Below, in pieces: positions 17,980-27,992 of a DNA stretch of 64,000 nucleotides; position 1 is the stretch's first letter, and every line of letters begins with the position of its first letter. Below the pieces are notes generated by a model. It was given only the letters and a program-made list of their open reading frames with translations, did no database searches and had not been told where the DNA came from. The stretch comes from Thiomicrorhabdus sp. ZW0627 (GTDB lineage Bacteria > Pseudomonadota > Gammaproteobacteria > Thiomicrospirales > Thiomicrospiraceae): NCBI RefSeq assembly GCF_029767005.1, contig NZ_JARUQR010000003.1, positions 1 through 64,000 of the forward strand, written 5' to 3'. Made by a program: the position numbers and the translations under genes.

Positions 17980-19221
17980 CTAAGACACCTTTCGTTTTTT
18001 CGGTATGACCCAATGCACCCACAAACCGGATAGCAACATCGCAATCCCCACCAGCCAGAACGCAACCTGCATGTTTCCCGACCATTGCGCCAGCACCCCC
18101 ATCAATAAAGCACCGACCGCATAGCCCATATCACGCCAGAAACGATAAATTCCGATCAAACTCGCACGGTGTCTAACCACACTGAAATCCGCTACCGACG
18201 CGCCCAAATTAGGATATAACATCGCCATACCGATCCCGATGATCGCCGCCTCCAAAGTCCAAACCAGACTGCCTTGCGTCAACGGAATCGCCAACACGCC
18301 CAGACCGCACAGCCACATTCCCCAAACAATCAGACCCTTTCTTCCGATCTTGTCTGATAAAGGGCCGGTCACCAATTGAGAGGATCCCCAAACAACGGCA
18401 TAGACCATAATGATGACGCTGCCTTCAACCAAAGTCAGATTCTGAGAAAGGAAATAAACCGGAAGAAAAATCCAGACTAGCGCATCGGTAAACTTTTCCA
18501 CCAGGCCTGCCTGGTTCAACGCCAACAAATTTCGATCCTGCCAACTGGCCGTCTTGAACAACTGCCCAAGCGATTGATGCTCAGACGGTTCCGCGTCCTG
18601 TTGATGCAAATCTGCCCATCTCATCGTATCCTTGACGAGAAACATCGCCGACAACCAGCCTGCAAGGATGACGAAGCTACTGAATACGAAAAGGCCTTCT
18701 CGTGCGCCGTAAAGATTCACGAAATAAGCCGTAACCACCCCGGCAATCCCCACGGCAGCATAGCCTGAGAACTCGTTAAGTCCGTTGACCAGACCCTTTT
18801 GTGTAGGCCGAGCCAGATCCAACTTGCTATTCAATGCCATCGACCAGGCCAATCCCTGATTTATGCCCAGCAGAAACGTCGCCGCGATCACCCAGTTCCA
18901 ATTCGGCGCATACAAAAGCATGAAAGGAATCGGAAGCGCAACCAGCCATCCTGAAATCAATACAAACTTTCGCCCATAGACTTCAGAAAACTTTCCGGCC
19001 AGCAAATTCATCACCGCCTTGACCACGCCAAACACGATCACAAACGAAGTCAGCAGAAAAAACTGCTCCCCTGCCAATCCGAATTCGGTTTCCGCCAACC
19101 CCGGTATTACCGTCCGGGTCATACCAATAGTCAGGCCGACCAGAAAGACCTGCAGCAATTGCATAAGAAACTGACTTTGATTGACGAGGATTCCATGTTG
19201 CAGCTTGGCACTGGTTGTCAT
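17980..19221 (-). CDS. Major facilitator superfamily transporter
   Basis: 413 residues from ATG 19221 (AAGAG upstream); upstream in-frame starts lack a ribosome site. It has twelve predicted membrane helices and MFS loop motifs (AGKFSEVYGRKFV between TM2 and TM3, GPLSDKIGRKGL in the second half). Substrate unknown. It is divergent from an ArsR-rhodanese regulator across a 150-base region with an inverted repeat, which suggests that the regulator controls it. Related exporters next to ArsR regulators often handle sulfur compounds, metalloids or drugs. Confidence 0.82.
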   Translation of the reverse strand: MTTSAKLQHGILVNQSQFLMQLLQVFLVGLTIGMTRTVIPGLAETEFGLAGEQFFLLTSFVIVFGVVKAVMNLLAGKFSEVYGRKFVLISGWLVALPIPFMLLYAPNWNWVIAATFLLGINQGLAWSMALNSKLDLARPTQKGLVNGLNEFSGYAAVGIAGVVTAYFVNLYGAREGLFVFSSFVILAGWLSAMFLVKDTMRWADLHQQDAEPSEHQSLGQLFKTASWQDRNLLALNQAGLVEKFTDALVWIFLPVYFLSQNLTLVEGSVIIMVYAVVWGSSQLVTGPLSDKIGRKGLIVWGMWLCGLGVLAIPLTQGSLVWTLEAAIIGIGMAMLYPNLGASVADFSVVRHRASLIGIYRFWRDMGYAVGALLMGVLAQWSGNMQVAFWLVGIAMLLSGLWVHWVIPKKRKVS

Positions 19222-19312
19222 TTTCGACTCTTTTTGTATGTTATTCATGCTTAAATAAACGCAACGGGAATGCCCGCTCTTTAAAAGGTGCATTCTAAAG
19301 AACTGAACAAAT

Positions 19313-19336
19313 CTATTCAATCAATTAATTGAATAG
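19313..19336. promoter_or_regulatory. Inverted-repeat operator between MFS and ArsR-rhodanese genes
   Basis: CTATTCAAT-N6-ATTGAATAG is a perfect 9-bp inverted repeat, 36 bases before the regulator's start and 92 bases from the MFS start. Its size and AT-rich TTCAAT/ATTGAA arms are typical of ArsR-family dimers. Confidence 0.65.
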
Positions 19337-19371
19337 TTGAACTACTTTCATTTATACAGGTTTTTGTCGTT

Positions 19372-20031
19372 ATGTCTTCGGTTAAGAAACAGTTGTTTGA
19401 ACAACTTGCGCAAATCGCGCAAGCGATCGCCTCACCACAAAGATTGGAATTGCTGGATTATCTGGCGCAAGCGGAGCGCAGTGTGGAGGAACTAAGCAAC
19501 CTAAGCGGCTTGAGTGTCGCCAATACTTCCCGTCATCTACAGATACTGAAACAGAATGCGTTGGTCGAGGTTCGCAAAGACGGAAACAAGCGCCTATATC
19601 TATTAGCCGGAGATGACGTCGTCACCTTGGTCGCCAGCTTAAGAAACACAGCCGAGACCCATCTGGCCCAGGTGGAAAATCTAGTAGACAGCTACCTGAC
19701 AAAAAAAGACCAGCTTGATCCCGTCAGTGCCGACGAACTCATGGAAATGAGCCGAAACGGCGAAATCATCGTGCTCGACGTACGCCCTGAAAAAGAGTAT
19801 CAGCAAGGGCACATTCCAAGCGCCATCAATATCCCGCCCGAAGATTTAAGCAAACGCCTGGTCGAACTCGACGACAGCAAGACCATTGTCGCCTACTGCC
19901 GAGGGCCTTACTGCCTGTACTCTTTTGACGCCGTGGAAGCCTTGCAGAAAAAAGGCATCCACGCCCGCCGACTGGTTGACGGATTCCCTGAATGGAAAGC
20001 CTCGGGACGACCCGTTACCTCTGAAAACTAA
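19372..20031 (+). CDS. ArsR-family regulator fused to a rhodanese domain
   Basis: 219 residues. A winged helix at ~10-100 (SPQRLELLDYLAQAERSVEE, SVANTSRHLQILKQNALV) is followed by a rhodanese domain at ~118-215. The domain has active-site loop C176-RGPY-C181; Cys176 is the expected persulfide-carrying residue. There is no cysteine in the DNA-binding half, so the dithiol switch of BigR/SqrR-type regulators is absent there and any thiol sensing must be in the rhodanese part. It probably represses itself and the divergent MFS transporter through the inverted repeat at 19313. Sulfane-sulfur or a related electrophile is the plausible signal (inference). Confidence 0.88.
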   Translation: MSSVKKQLFEQLAQIAQAIASPQRLELLDYLAQAERSVEELSNLSGLSVANTSRHLQILKQNALVEVRKDGNKRLYLLAGDDVVTLVASLRNTAETHLAQVENLVDSYLTKKDQLDPVSADELMEMSRNGEIIVLDVRPEKEYQQGHIPSAINIPPEDLSKRLVELDDSKTIVAYCRGPYCLYSFDAVEALQKKGIHARRLVDGFPEWKASGRPVTSEN

Positions 20032-20174
20032 GATTAAACGAACCGAATCGAACCCCCATCAACCTCCTTTATAAGCAGAGCTAAAAATACTGTTAATGAA
20101 ATTGATTTGGCTCTGCTAATATAGCGGTTCGACTCGGTTAACAGTCACCTATATCCAAATTGAGGAAAGATAAA

Positions 20175-21074
20175 ATGAAAACAAAATTCTCGATGTTCGC
20201 CCTATTCTGGCTTCTGACCGCCACCGCATTCAGCGCCTCGGCGAAAGAAGTAAAGGAAACCTACAAAAACCTGACCGTTAACGCCAATCTGGTCATGGCA
20301 GAAGGTAAGACATTAGCAGACGGCGACGTAGTACTGCTAACCCACGGAACCACGACTCATAACGGCCGTGAAACCTACCGCAGCATCCAAAAATTGCTGG
20401 CTGAACAAGGCATCAGCTCTTTAGCGCCAAACCTAAGTCTGAACGTCAACGACCGTCATGGCGAAGTCGACTGTGCGATTCCTCAAACCCACAAACACGA
20501 AGACGCGCTGGGTGAAATCGGTTTCTGGCTGGATTGGCTGAAATCGAAAGGCGCCAAATCCGTCACTTTGATGGGACACTCGCGCGGTGGGAACCAGACC
20601 GCTTGGTTCAGCGTAGAACATGATGATCCGATCATCAAGAAAGTCATCCTGATCGCACCACAGACCTGGACGAAAGAAGCCGAGTACAAAGATTACGCCA
20701 AGAAATACGATACGCCTCTGGAGCCGATTCTGAAAAAAGCGGAAAAACTGGTCAAAGAAGGCAAAGGCGACACCATGCTTGAAGACATCAACTTCATCTA
20801 CTGTAAGCATACCTCTGCGTCGGCAGCGGCTTTCGTGAGCTACTACCAAGACGAACCACGCATGGACACCCCTTCTTTGTTGAAAAAAGCAGTCAAACCA
20901 ACTCTGGTCATCATGGGATCAGCCGATACCGTCGTGCCTAACCTGCCTACAGAAATGGAATCGGTCAATAACGATCTGGTCCAGACTTACACTGTTGAAG
21001 ACTCCGACCACTTCTTCCTGGATCTATTCAGTGAAGAGCTGGTGGAAACGGCCGTTGGATTCATCAAAGAATAA
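20175..21074 (+). CDS. Exported alpha/beta hydrolase
   Basis: 299 residues from ATG 20175, with GAGGAAAG 6 bases upstream; the TTG at 20160 overlaps that ribosome site and is rejected. A signal peptide (FWLLTATAFSASA-KE) is present. Catalytic elements: oxyanion stretch LTHGTTTH, nucleophile Ser136 in GHSRGG, Asp near GSADTVVP and His near EDSDHFF. It is a periplasmic esterase or lipase-like enzyme; the substrate is unknown. It stands alone, with a terminator after it. Confidence 0.82.
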   Translation: MKTKFSMFALFWLLTATAFSASAKEVKETYKNLTVNANLVMAEGKTLADGDVVLLTHGTTTHNGRETYRSIQKLLAEQGISSLAPNLSLNVNDRHGEVDCAIPQTHKHEDALGEIGFWLDWLKSKGAKSVTLMGHSRGGNQTAWFSVEHDDPIIKKVILIAPQTWTKEAEYKDYAKKYDTPLEPILKKAEKLVKEGKGDTMLEDINFIYCKHTSASAAAFVSYYQDEPRMDTPSLLKKAVKPTLVIMGSADTVVPNLPTEMESVNNDLVQTYTVEDSDHFFLDLFSEELVETAVGFIKE

Positions 21075-21120
21075 ACAACTTTAAAGCATTTTCCGACACG
21101 AGTCGGCAAGTACGAAACAA

Positions 21121-21144
21121 AAGCCCGTAAATACGGGCTTTTTT
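21121..21144 (+). terminator. Rho-independent terminator after the hydrolase gene
   Basis: AAGCCCG/CGGGCTT stem (extendable through TA) followed by TTTTTT, 47 bases after the stop codon. Confidence 0.85.
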
Positions 21145-21175
21145 ATTGCCCAAACCTGACCCAAAATAATTCTGA

Positions 21176-21185
21176 ACAGGCCTGT
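21176..21185. repeat. ACAGGCCTGT dispersed palindrome, copy 4
   Basis: Exact core, intergenic, 30 bases after the hydrolase terminator. The minus-strand reading continues TTCAGAATTATTTT. Confidence 0.85.
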
Positions 21186-21331
21186 TGATTTTATCTTCCC
21201 TTTTTCTCGCCTAAATATTCATACCTAACGCCTTTATTTGAAAGCCTTTTCCCTCAAAACCCGACTTTTTCTAGACAATACGCAACTTTATCGTTAATTT
21301 AGTCTAAACAGCCAGTTTAAAAGGAATTTTC

Positions 21332-22666
21332 ATGGAATCCATCAATCAAATCCTCTCCACCGCCAGTAGCTGGGCTTGGGGTCCGGCCATGTTGGTCCTG
21401 TTATTGGGTACGGGGGTCTACCTCACCATCCGTCTTCGTTTCCTGCCGTTGCGCAATCTGTTCTACGCATTCAGCCTTTTATGGAAAGAGCGCCACTCCA
21501 AGCAGGAAGGGGACATAAGCCCGTTCAGCGCCTTGATGACCGCCATGGCCGCCACCGTCGGAACCGGGAACATCGCCGGCGTGGCCGCAGCGATTTTCAT
21601 CGGTGGGCCGGGCGCGATTTTCTGGATGTGGATTACGGCTTTGGTCGGAATGGCAACCAAATACAGTGAAGCCGTTCTGGCGGTCAAATACCGCGAAGTG
21701 GATGACGAAGGCCGACACGTCGGCGGACCGATGTATTACATCAAAAACGGCATGGGCGAAAAATGGAAACCGCTGGCATTTGCATTCGCACTGTTCGGCA
21801 CTATCGCCGCCTTCGGTATCGGCAACATGGTGCAAGCCAACGCTGTCGCCGGAGCCATGGAAACCGCCTTCGGCTTCAATAACCAATACACCGGCATCGT
21901 GCTGATGATCCTTGTCGGCCTGGTGCTGTTCGGCGGCATCCAGCGCATCGCCAAAACCGCCACCGCACTGGTTCCTTTGATGGCGGTACTCTATATCGCC
22001 TTTTCACTGTTTATTCTCGGAACCCATGTCGATCAACTGCCTAGCGCGTTAGCGACCATCGTAGAAAGCGCCTTTACCGGCAGTGCCGCTGCGGGTGGTT
22101 TCGCGGGCGCAACCATCATTCTGGCGATTCAATTCGGTGTAGCACGCGGTGTATTCTCGAACGAAGCCGGTTTGGGAACCGCTCCAATCGCCCACGCGGC
22201 CGCCAAGACCAACGACCCGATCCATCAAGGTCACATCGCCATGTTGGGAACCTTCATCGACACCATCATCCTGTGTACCATGACCGCCTTGGTGATCATG
22301 GTCACCGGCGTCTGGCAGAGCGGCGAAACCGGATCGCCGTTGACCGCTCTAGCGTTCAGCACCGGACTGGATTCCGATTTCGGTTCGGTCGTGGTCGCCG
22401 TCGGTTTGGCAATCTTCGCCTTCACCACCTTGATCGGCTGGAGTTATTACGGTGAACGTTGCGCCGAATACCTGGCCGGCACCAAAATCATCACACCTTA
22501 CCGCATGCTGTGGGTCGTGGCGGTGTTTGCCGGAGCGGCGTTGTCCAACTACTTCAACACCGTATTGATTCTGGCCGACGTACTCAACGCCCTAATGGCG
22601 ATTCCAAACCTGATCGCCCTGCTGGTGCTTTCACCGATCATCATCAAGCTGAGTCAGGGTAAATAA
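21332..22666 (+). CDS. Sodium:alanine/glycine symporter (AGCS family)
   Basis: 444 residues, with AAGGA 9 bases before the ATG. Hydrophobic throughout, with AGCS family signatures: FSALMTAMAATVGTGNIAGV near the N-terminus, VGGPMYYIKNGMG, and FSNEAGLGTAPIAHAAAKT. It is an inner-membrane Na+-coupled importer of alanine, glycine or related small amino acids. It forms a single-gene unit between two terminators. Confidence 0.92.
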   Translation: MESINQILSTASSWAWGPAMLVLLLGTGVYLTIRLRFLPLRNLFYAFSLLWKERHSKQEGDISPFSALMTAMAATVGTGNIAGVAAAIFIGGPGAIFWMWITALVGMATKYSEAVLAVKYREVDDEGRHVGGPMYYIKNGMGEKWKPLAFAFALFGTIAAFGIGNMVQANAVAGAMETAFGFNNQYTGIVLMILVGLVLFGGIQRIAKTATALVPLMAVLYIAFSLFILGTHVDQLPSALATIVESAFTGSAAAGGFAGATIILAIQFGVARGVFSNEAGLGTAPIAHAAAKTNDPIHQGHIAMLGTFIDTIILCTMTALVIMVTGVWQSGETGSPLTALAFSTGLDSDFGSVVVAVGLAIFAFTTLIGWSYYGERCAEYLAGTKIITPYRMLWVVAVFAGAALSNYFNTVLILADVLNALMAIPNLIALLVLSPIIIKLSQGK

Positions 22667-22694
22667 TTCGTTTAACGAATTAACGCCTGATAAT

Positions 22695-22722
22695 AAAAAA
22701 GCCCGTGAAAACGGGCTTTTTT
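22695..22722. terminator. Bidirectional Rho-independent terminator
   Basis: AAAAAAGCCCGT-gaaa-ACGGGCTTTTTT lies between the convergent AGCS and yeeN genes and has A and T runs on both sides, so it can stop transcription from either direction. Confidence 0.88.
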
Positions 22723-22746
22723 GTGCCTGAACCATTTTTAAAATGA

Positions 22747-22756
22747 ACAGGCCTGT
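22747..22756. repeat. ACAGGCCTGT dispersed palindrome, copy 5
   Basis: Exact core, intergenic, 24 bases after the bidirectional terminator, between the convergent AGCS and yeeN stop codons. Confidence 0.85.
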
Positions 22757-22783
22757 CGGGAAATCCAACTGTGTCAGATTGGA

Positions 22784-23500
22784 TTACAGCTCAACGTCGT
22801 AATAGACTTTCTGAACGTCGTCCAAGTCTTCCAGGCTGTCCAGGAACTTCTCGAACATTTCCAAATCTTCACCTTCAAGCTGTTTGAACATTTGCGGGAT
22901 GAACTGAATTTCGTCTACTTCAAACTCAACCCCAGGGAAAGCTTCGGTCAGAGCCTGTCTGGTTTTCGCGTACTCGGTGTTCGGAGCGAATATGCTGATT
23001 TTGCCGTCTTCGCATTCGATATCGGTCACATCCACGTCCGCCATCATCAACGCTTCCAATACCGCTTCTTCATCTTCACCCGGGAATACGAAAATCGCGC
23101 TGTGATCGAACATATGAGTCACACTTCCCTGCGTACCGATCTTGCATTTAGCCTTGGTAAAGCAGTGGCGTACGTCACCGAAAGTACGGTTCGGGTTATC
23201 GGTCAGACAGTCTATGATGACCATTGAGTTACCCGGTCCGTAACCTTCATAACGTGCCAGTGCAAAGTCTTCGCCGCCGCCGCCTTTGGCTTTTTCAATC
23301 GCTTTATCGATAACGTGAGCAGGCACCTGATCTTTTTTAGCGCGTTCAATCAAACCTGCCAAAGCCAAGTTGCTTTCGGTTTCAACACCGCCGTTTTTGG
23401 CGCACACATAAATTTCACGGCTGTATTTACTGTAAACTTTCGCCTTCTGATCAGACGTTTTAGCCATCGACTCTTTGCGGTTTTGATAGGCTCTACCCAT
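22784..23500 (-). CDS. yeeN: YebC/TACO1-family protein, YeeN subgroup
   Basis: 238 residues, the same length as E. coli YeeN. Recognised by [11 protein letters not shown] at the start, [39 protein letters not shown] and the acidic C-terminus [12 protein letters not shown]. The family comprises cytoplasmic RNA/ribosome-associated factors (YebC relieves stalling at proline stretches); many members are still labelled transcription regulators. A single gene with a terminator downstream. Confidence 0.92.
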   Translation of the reverse strand: MGRAYQNRKESMAKTSDQKAKVYSKYSREIYVCAKNGGVETESNLALAGLIERAKKDQVPAHVIDKAIEKAKGGGGEDFALARYEGYGPGNSMVIIDCLTDNPNRTFGDVRHCFTKAKCKIGTQGSVTHMFDHSAIFVFPGEDEEAVLEALMMADVDVTDIECEDGKISIFAPNTEYAKTRQALTEAFPGVEFEVDEIQFIPQMFKQLEGEDLEMFEKFLDSLEDLDDVQKVYYDVEL

Positions 23501-23600
23501 TTCGCACTGCTCCGTTGAAAAATAATAAAACGTGAATTTTACACCATAACCCTCATTCTTGTGGAGTAGGAATCTGGTTTTAAACGAAAAACCAAACTGA

Positions 23601-23610
23601 ACAGGCCTGT
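23601..23610. repeat. ACAGGCCTGT dispersed palindrome, copy 6
   Basis: Exact core in the 240-base gap between yeeN and the RND genes. The minus-strand reading GACAGGCCTGTTCAGTTT is the best match to the extended consensus. Confidence 0.85.
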
Positions 23611-23741
23611 CGGAATTTATTTTTCAAACCAAGCGCTTACCGGATTCAAAGCCAATTTATAAACACGAAATCGCTAGGCAAAGCTGGGGTTAGAACTTAA
23701 AATTAAACGAATTGATTTTCATTTAGAGAACGGTCGAACAC

Positions 23742-24830
23742 ATGCTGAAATCCTTAACCCTGCTCATGATTCCCTTTTTTGCGCTGACTCATTCAATCAC
23801 CGCCCACGCCAAACCGCCGGTTGAAGTCATCGCCTACCAGGTCATGCAGACCTCTCAACCGCAGGTAATCAAAGCACTCGGAAGCCTTCAGGCCAAACAG
23901 TCGATCGACATTTCAGCAAACGTCACCGAAACCATCCAAGCCATCCACTTCAAAGAGGGCCAGACGGTTCGCAAAAGTCAGTTGCTTCTGGAACTCAACA
24001 GCAATGAAGAGCTGGCTCTATTGGAAGAGGCCAAAGCTTTGGCGGAAGAAGCCAAACGTCAATACCGACGCGTTAAAGATGTGGAAGGCCGAGGCTCGGT
24101 CACCCGTTCCCTGATCGATGAAAAATATCGCGAATGGCAAACCGCCGTGGCGAAGCGCAAAGTGATCGAAGCGCAGGTGGCCGACCGCCGTATCTACGCC
24201 CCCTTTGCCGGACAACTCGGTTTCAGCCATTATGCCGTCGGCGCGCTGGTCACGCCGGGCAGTCAGATCGTTACTCTGGACGACACCAGTGAAATGAAAA
24301 TCGACCTGTACATTCCGGTGAAATTTCTGAGCTACCTCAAACCGGGACAAGCCCTCACCCTGAATAGTCAGGCTTTTCCAGACCAAACCTTTACAGGCCA
24401 TATCAGCGCGATTTCACCGCGTCTGGAGCAGGACGTTCGCATGGTACAGGTTCGCGCCCTGATCGATAACCCGGACAACCTCCTCAAAACCAATATGATG
24501 GTGGAGGCTCAAATCGACCTACCACCTAAAACCCTTTTGCAGGCGCCCAATACTGCGATTCTGATGCTTGGCGACAACGAATTCGCCTATCGTCTCAAGC
24601 CTGCTAAAGACGGGCTGTACAAAGCTGAAAAAGTGGCGATTGAAACCGGCGAGATCGGCGATGCCCTGACGGAAATCCTTTCCGGATTGAACGCAAACGA
24701 TCTGGTCGTCAGCCAAGGCGTGATGCGCGTCAACACTAAGGTTCCGGTCAAAATCAAAGCCATGCAAAACGGCACCGACCAAGAGAAGCTGTTACAGTCT
24801 GACACGACTTCCACGAAGCAAGGGCAATAA
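23742..24830 (+). CDS. RND efflux periplasmic adaptor (membrane fusion protein)
   Basis: 362 residues with a signal peptide (FFALTHSITAHA-KP). HlyD-type layout: a lipoyl half-motif at ~45-80 (GSLQAKQSIDISANVTETIQ), an alpha-helical hairpin at ~85-130, the second lipoyl half (YAPFAGQLGFSHYAVGALVTPG), then beta-barrel and membrane-proximal domains. It links the inner-membrane pump to an outer-membrane channel. Two bases separate it from the permease. No TolC-type gene is nearby. Confidence 0.9.
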   Translation: MLKSLTLLMIPFFALTHSITAHAKPPVEVIAYQVMQTSQPQVIKALGSLQAKQSIDISANVTETIQAIHFKEGQTVRKSQLLLELNSNEELALLEEAKALAEEAKRQYRRVKDVEGRGSVTRSLIDEKYREWQTAVAKRKVIEAQVADRRIYAPFAGQLGFSHYAVGALVTPGSQIVTLDDTSEMKIDLYIPVKFLSYLKPGQALTLNSQAFPDQTFTGHISAISPRLEQDVRMVQVRALIDNPDNLLKTNMMVEAQIDLPPKTLLQAPNTAILMLGDNEFAYRLKPAKDGLYKAEKVAIETGEIGDALTEILSGLNANDLVVSQGVMRVNTKVPVKIKAMQNGTDQEKLLQSDTTSTKQGQ

Positions 24831-24832
24831 AT

Positions 24833-27800
24833 ATGTGGCTTTCTGATACCTCGGTCAAACGCCCGATACTGGCAACGGTCGCCTCACTGTTACTGCTCGC
24901 TTTCGGCCTGATGGCCTTTGACCGCATGAGCCTGCGCGAATACCCGAATGTGGACGCGCCGATTGTCACCATCGACACCCAATACTTGGGGGCTTCGGCG
25001 CAGGTGGTCGAAAACCGCATCACCAAACTGATCGAAAACCGCATCTCCGGTGTATCGGGCATCCGCTTCATCGAATCCACCTCCAGCGACGGTCGTTCGC
25101 GGATCAAAGTCGAATTCTCCATCGACCGCGACATTGACGCCGCCGCCAACGACATCCGAGACCGCGTCGCCCGCATCGCCGACAACCTCCCGGAACAGGC
25201 ACGTGCGCCTGAAGTCGAGAAGGTGGACGGCGATGAAAGCGTCATCATGTGGTTCAACCTCAACAGTGACCAGATGACGGTTCCGCAACTGACCGATTAC
25301 GCCGAACGCTATCTGGTTGACCGCTTTGCCGTATTGGACGGCGTCGCTCGCGTACGCGTCGGTGGCGGGCAATCCTACGCGCTGCGCATCTGGCTGAACC
25401 CTCAACAGATGGCGCTGTACGGCATCAGCGCGCAGGACGTCGAAAACCAATTGCGTGCCTCCAACATCGAACTGCCGGTCGGATCGGTACAAGGTGAACA
25501 CATCCTCTTCACCCTTCAAGCGGACAAGCCGCTGTCTACCATCGACGACTTTAAAAATCTGGTCATCAAACAAAACCAACAGGTTGGGCAGGTGACTCTG
25601 GGCGAAATCGCCGAAGTCAAACTCGGCGCCATCGAACGCCGTCGCCTGTTCAAAGGTAACGGCGAACCGATGGTTGGAATCGGGATCATCAAGCAATCCA
25701 ACGCCAACACCCTGACCGTGGCCGAACTGGCGCGCGAACGCCGCAAGCTTGTTAACCAGACCCTGCCGGAAGGCCTGCACCTTGCAAGCAGTTTCGACTC
25801 TTCAGTATTCGTCCAGCAAGCGGTCAACGAAGTATACAAGACCCTGTTCATCGCCTTGGGACTTGTCTCATTGGTGATGCTCGCTTTCCTGAAAAACTGG
25901 CGTGCCGCACTGGTGCCGATGGTCACTCTTCCGGTTTCTTTAATCGCTACCTTCGGCGTTTTGTGGATGCTCGGTTTCTCCATCAACCTGCTTACCCTGC
26001 TGGCCTTGGTGCTGGCAATCGGACTGGTGGTGGACGATGCGATCGTGGTATTGGAAAACACCCAGCGCCACCTTGATATGGGCCATGCCCCGATTTCAGC
26101 CGCCTATCTGGGAACGCGACAAGTCGGGTTTGCAGTCATCGCAACCACCCTGACATTGATTGCGGTGTTCCTGCCAATTGCCTTCATGGAAGGTCAAATA
26201 GGTCGACTGTTCTCCGAATTTGCGGTGACCCTGGCGGTGGCCGTCATCTTCTCAAGCTGGGTAGCGCTGACGCTTTCCCCAGCGCTGGCCTCCAAACTGT
26301 TAAAGCCGACTAAAAAACAGACTAAAGACGCATCGGAAGACGGCTCGAAACCATCCGGAAAACACCGCTCTCACCGTTTTAAGAAGCTTCTGGTCAAAAA
26401 CCTCAGACACCCATGGATCAGTGTTCTCATATTTGTCGGAGTGGTCGTGGCGACTGCTTTTTTCGCCCAGAAAGTACCACAGGAATATGTACCGAAAGAA
26501 GATCGCGGCGTGTTTTACGTGATGGTTAAAGGGCCGGAAGGCGCCACCTTTGAATACATGCAAAGTTACATGAACGAAATCGAAGAACGCATGATGCCGT
26601 TGGTCGAAAACGGTGAAGCCAAACGCCTGCTGATTCGTGCACCGAGATCCTTCAGCAGCACCGAAATCTTCAATACCGGTTTCGTCATCGTCGTACTTGA
26701 AGACTGGTCAAAACGCCGCTCCGCTTACGACATCATGGAAGAAACCCGTAAAAAACTCGCCGACCTGACCGGCGTCAAGGCCGTGCCGGTGATGCGTTCT
26801 CCAATCGGTGGACGTGTTCAAAAACCGGTGCAGTTCGTTATCGGCGGTTCCAGCTATCAAGAACTGGAACAGTGGAAAAACCTCATGGATCAAGCCATCC
26901 ACGACACCAACCCTGGCCTGACCGGATTGGATTGGGATTACGAAGCCAGCAAACCGCAACTGCGTTTGACAGTCGATTACGCCAAAGCCAAAGCGTTGGG
27001 CGTTTCCCATCAGGACTTGACCGAGACCTTGCAGATTCTGCTCGGTAGCAAACGTATCACCACCTTCCAGTATCAGGGCGAAGAGTATGACATTCTGGTC
27101 AAAGCGGATCACAAATGGTTCCAATCCCCGCAGGATCTGGAACAGATCTACCTGCGTTCCTCCAGCACCGATGGGATGATTCCGCTGTCCGCCATCACCC
27201 ACCTTGAAACCTCCGGGGTGGCGTCCAGCCTCAACCGTTATAACCGGGTACGCTCTATGACGCTGTCGGCCAAACTGGACGACAACCTGTCTTTGGGGCA
27301 GGCGTTGGATTACCTCAACAAACTCACCCGCGCCACCTTGCCGCCGGAGGCAATCATCGACTACAAAGGGCAGTCGCGCGACTTCCAGACGTCTTCCAGC
27401 TCGTTCTATTTCGTGTTCCTGCTGGGCATAGTGGTGATTTTCCTGGTGCTGGCGGCGCAGTTCGAAAGCTTCATCCACCCGTTTGTGATTCTGCTGACGG
27501 TGCCGTTGGCCTTAGCGGGAGGGTTGTTCGCTCTGCTCTCTTACCAAATGAGCCTGAACATCTATAGCCAGATCGCACTGGTACTGCTGCTCGGACTCGC
27601 GACCAAGAACGGGATTCTGATCGTCGAATTCACCAACCAACTGCGTGACCGAGGCCTGCCGGTTTACCGAGCGCTGGTATCCGCCACACAATTGCGTTTA
27701 CGGCCGATTTTAATGACCGCGATTACCACCATCGCTGGAACGGTGCCTCTGATCCTATCAAGCGGTGCCGGCGCGGAAACCCGATACATTTTGGGTGTCG

Positions 27801-27943
27801 TGCTGTTCTGGGGTGTGGCCTTCTCGACTTTATTGAGTTTGTTTATTATTCCAACAGCTTATGCACTGATCGCCAAACACAGCGGTTCGCCGCTGGCTTC
27901 CACCCACGAATTGGAAAAAGCCCTCGAAAAAGGACCGGAGTAA
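24833..27943 (+). CDS. RND-family efflux permease (HAE1 type)
   Basis: 1036 residues, the usual AcrB/MexB length. Starts SDTSVKRPILATVASLLLLAFG, quoted in part (SVKRPILATV). It has twelve membrane helices with two large periplasmic loops. The TM4 stretch with the proton-relay Asp pair is visible (LALVLAIGLVVDDAIVVLEN), and the second half repeats the fold (LGLATKNGILIVEFTN). It is a proton-driven exporter of drugs, lipids or metabolites; the VVDDA and KNGI motifs favour the HAE1 group over heavy-metal pumps. Cotranscribed with the adaptor. Confidence 0.93.
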   Translation: MWLSDTSVKRPILATVASLLLLAFGLMAFDRMSLREYPNVDAPIVTIDTQYLGASAQVVENRITKLIENRISGVSGIRFIESTSSDGRSRIKVEFSIDRDIDAAANDIRDRVARIADNLPEQARAPEVEKVDGDESVIMWFNLNSDQMTVPQLTDYAERYLVDRFAVLDGVARVRVGGGQSYALRIWLNPQQMALYGISAQDVENQLRASNIELPVGSVQGEHILFTLQADKPLSTIDDFKNLVIKQNQQVGQVTLGEIAEVKLGAIERRRLFKGNGEPMVGIGIIKQSNANTLTVAELARERRKLVNQTLPEGLHLASSFDSSVFVQQAVNEVYKTLFIALGLVSLVMLAFLKNWRAALVPMVTLPVSLIATFGVLWMLGFSINLLTLLALVLAIGLVVDDAIVVLENTQRHLDMGHAPISAAYLGTRQVGFAVIATTLTLIAVFLPIAFMEGQIGRLFSEFAVTLAVAVIFSSWVALTLSPALASKLLKPTKKQTKDASEDGSKPSGKHRSHRFKKLLVKNLRHPWISVLIFVGVVVATAFFAQKVPQEYVPKEDRGVFYVMVKGPEGATFEYMQSYMNEIEERMMPLVENGEAKRLLIRAPRSFSSTEIFNTGFVIVVLEDWSKRRSAYDIMEETRKKLADLTGVKAVPVMRSPIGGRVQKPVQFVIGGSSYQELEQWKNLMDQAIHDTNPGLTGLDWDYEASKPQLRLTVDYAKAKALGVSHQDLTETLQILLGSKRITTFQYQGEEYDILVKADHKWFQSPQDLEQIYLRSSSTDGMIPLSAITHLETSGVASSLNRYNRVRSMTLSAKLDDNLSLGQALDYLNKLTRATLPPEAIIDYKGQSRDFQTSSSSFYFVFLLGIVVIFLVLAAQFESFIHPFVILLTVPLALAGGLFALLSYQMSLNIYSQIALVLLLGLATKNGILIVEFTNQLRDRGLPVYRALVSATQLRLRPILMTAITTIAGTVPLILSSGAGAETRYILGVVLFWGVAFSTLLSLFIIPTAYALIAKHSGSPLASTHELEKALEKGPE

Positions 27944-27992
27944 GATTTGAGTGGATAAGGTAAACTAAAACAAAATTAACCAGGAGTCATTC

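Noticed and set aside
24890-25780. 296-codon minus-strand ORF inside the RND permease gene
   Set aside because: It is antisense to a full-length, clearly recognised permease and its translation shows no family. It follows from the high-GC codon pattern of the real gene.
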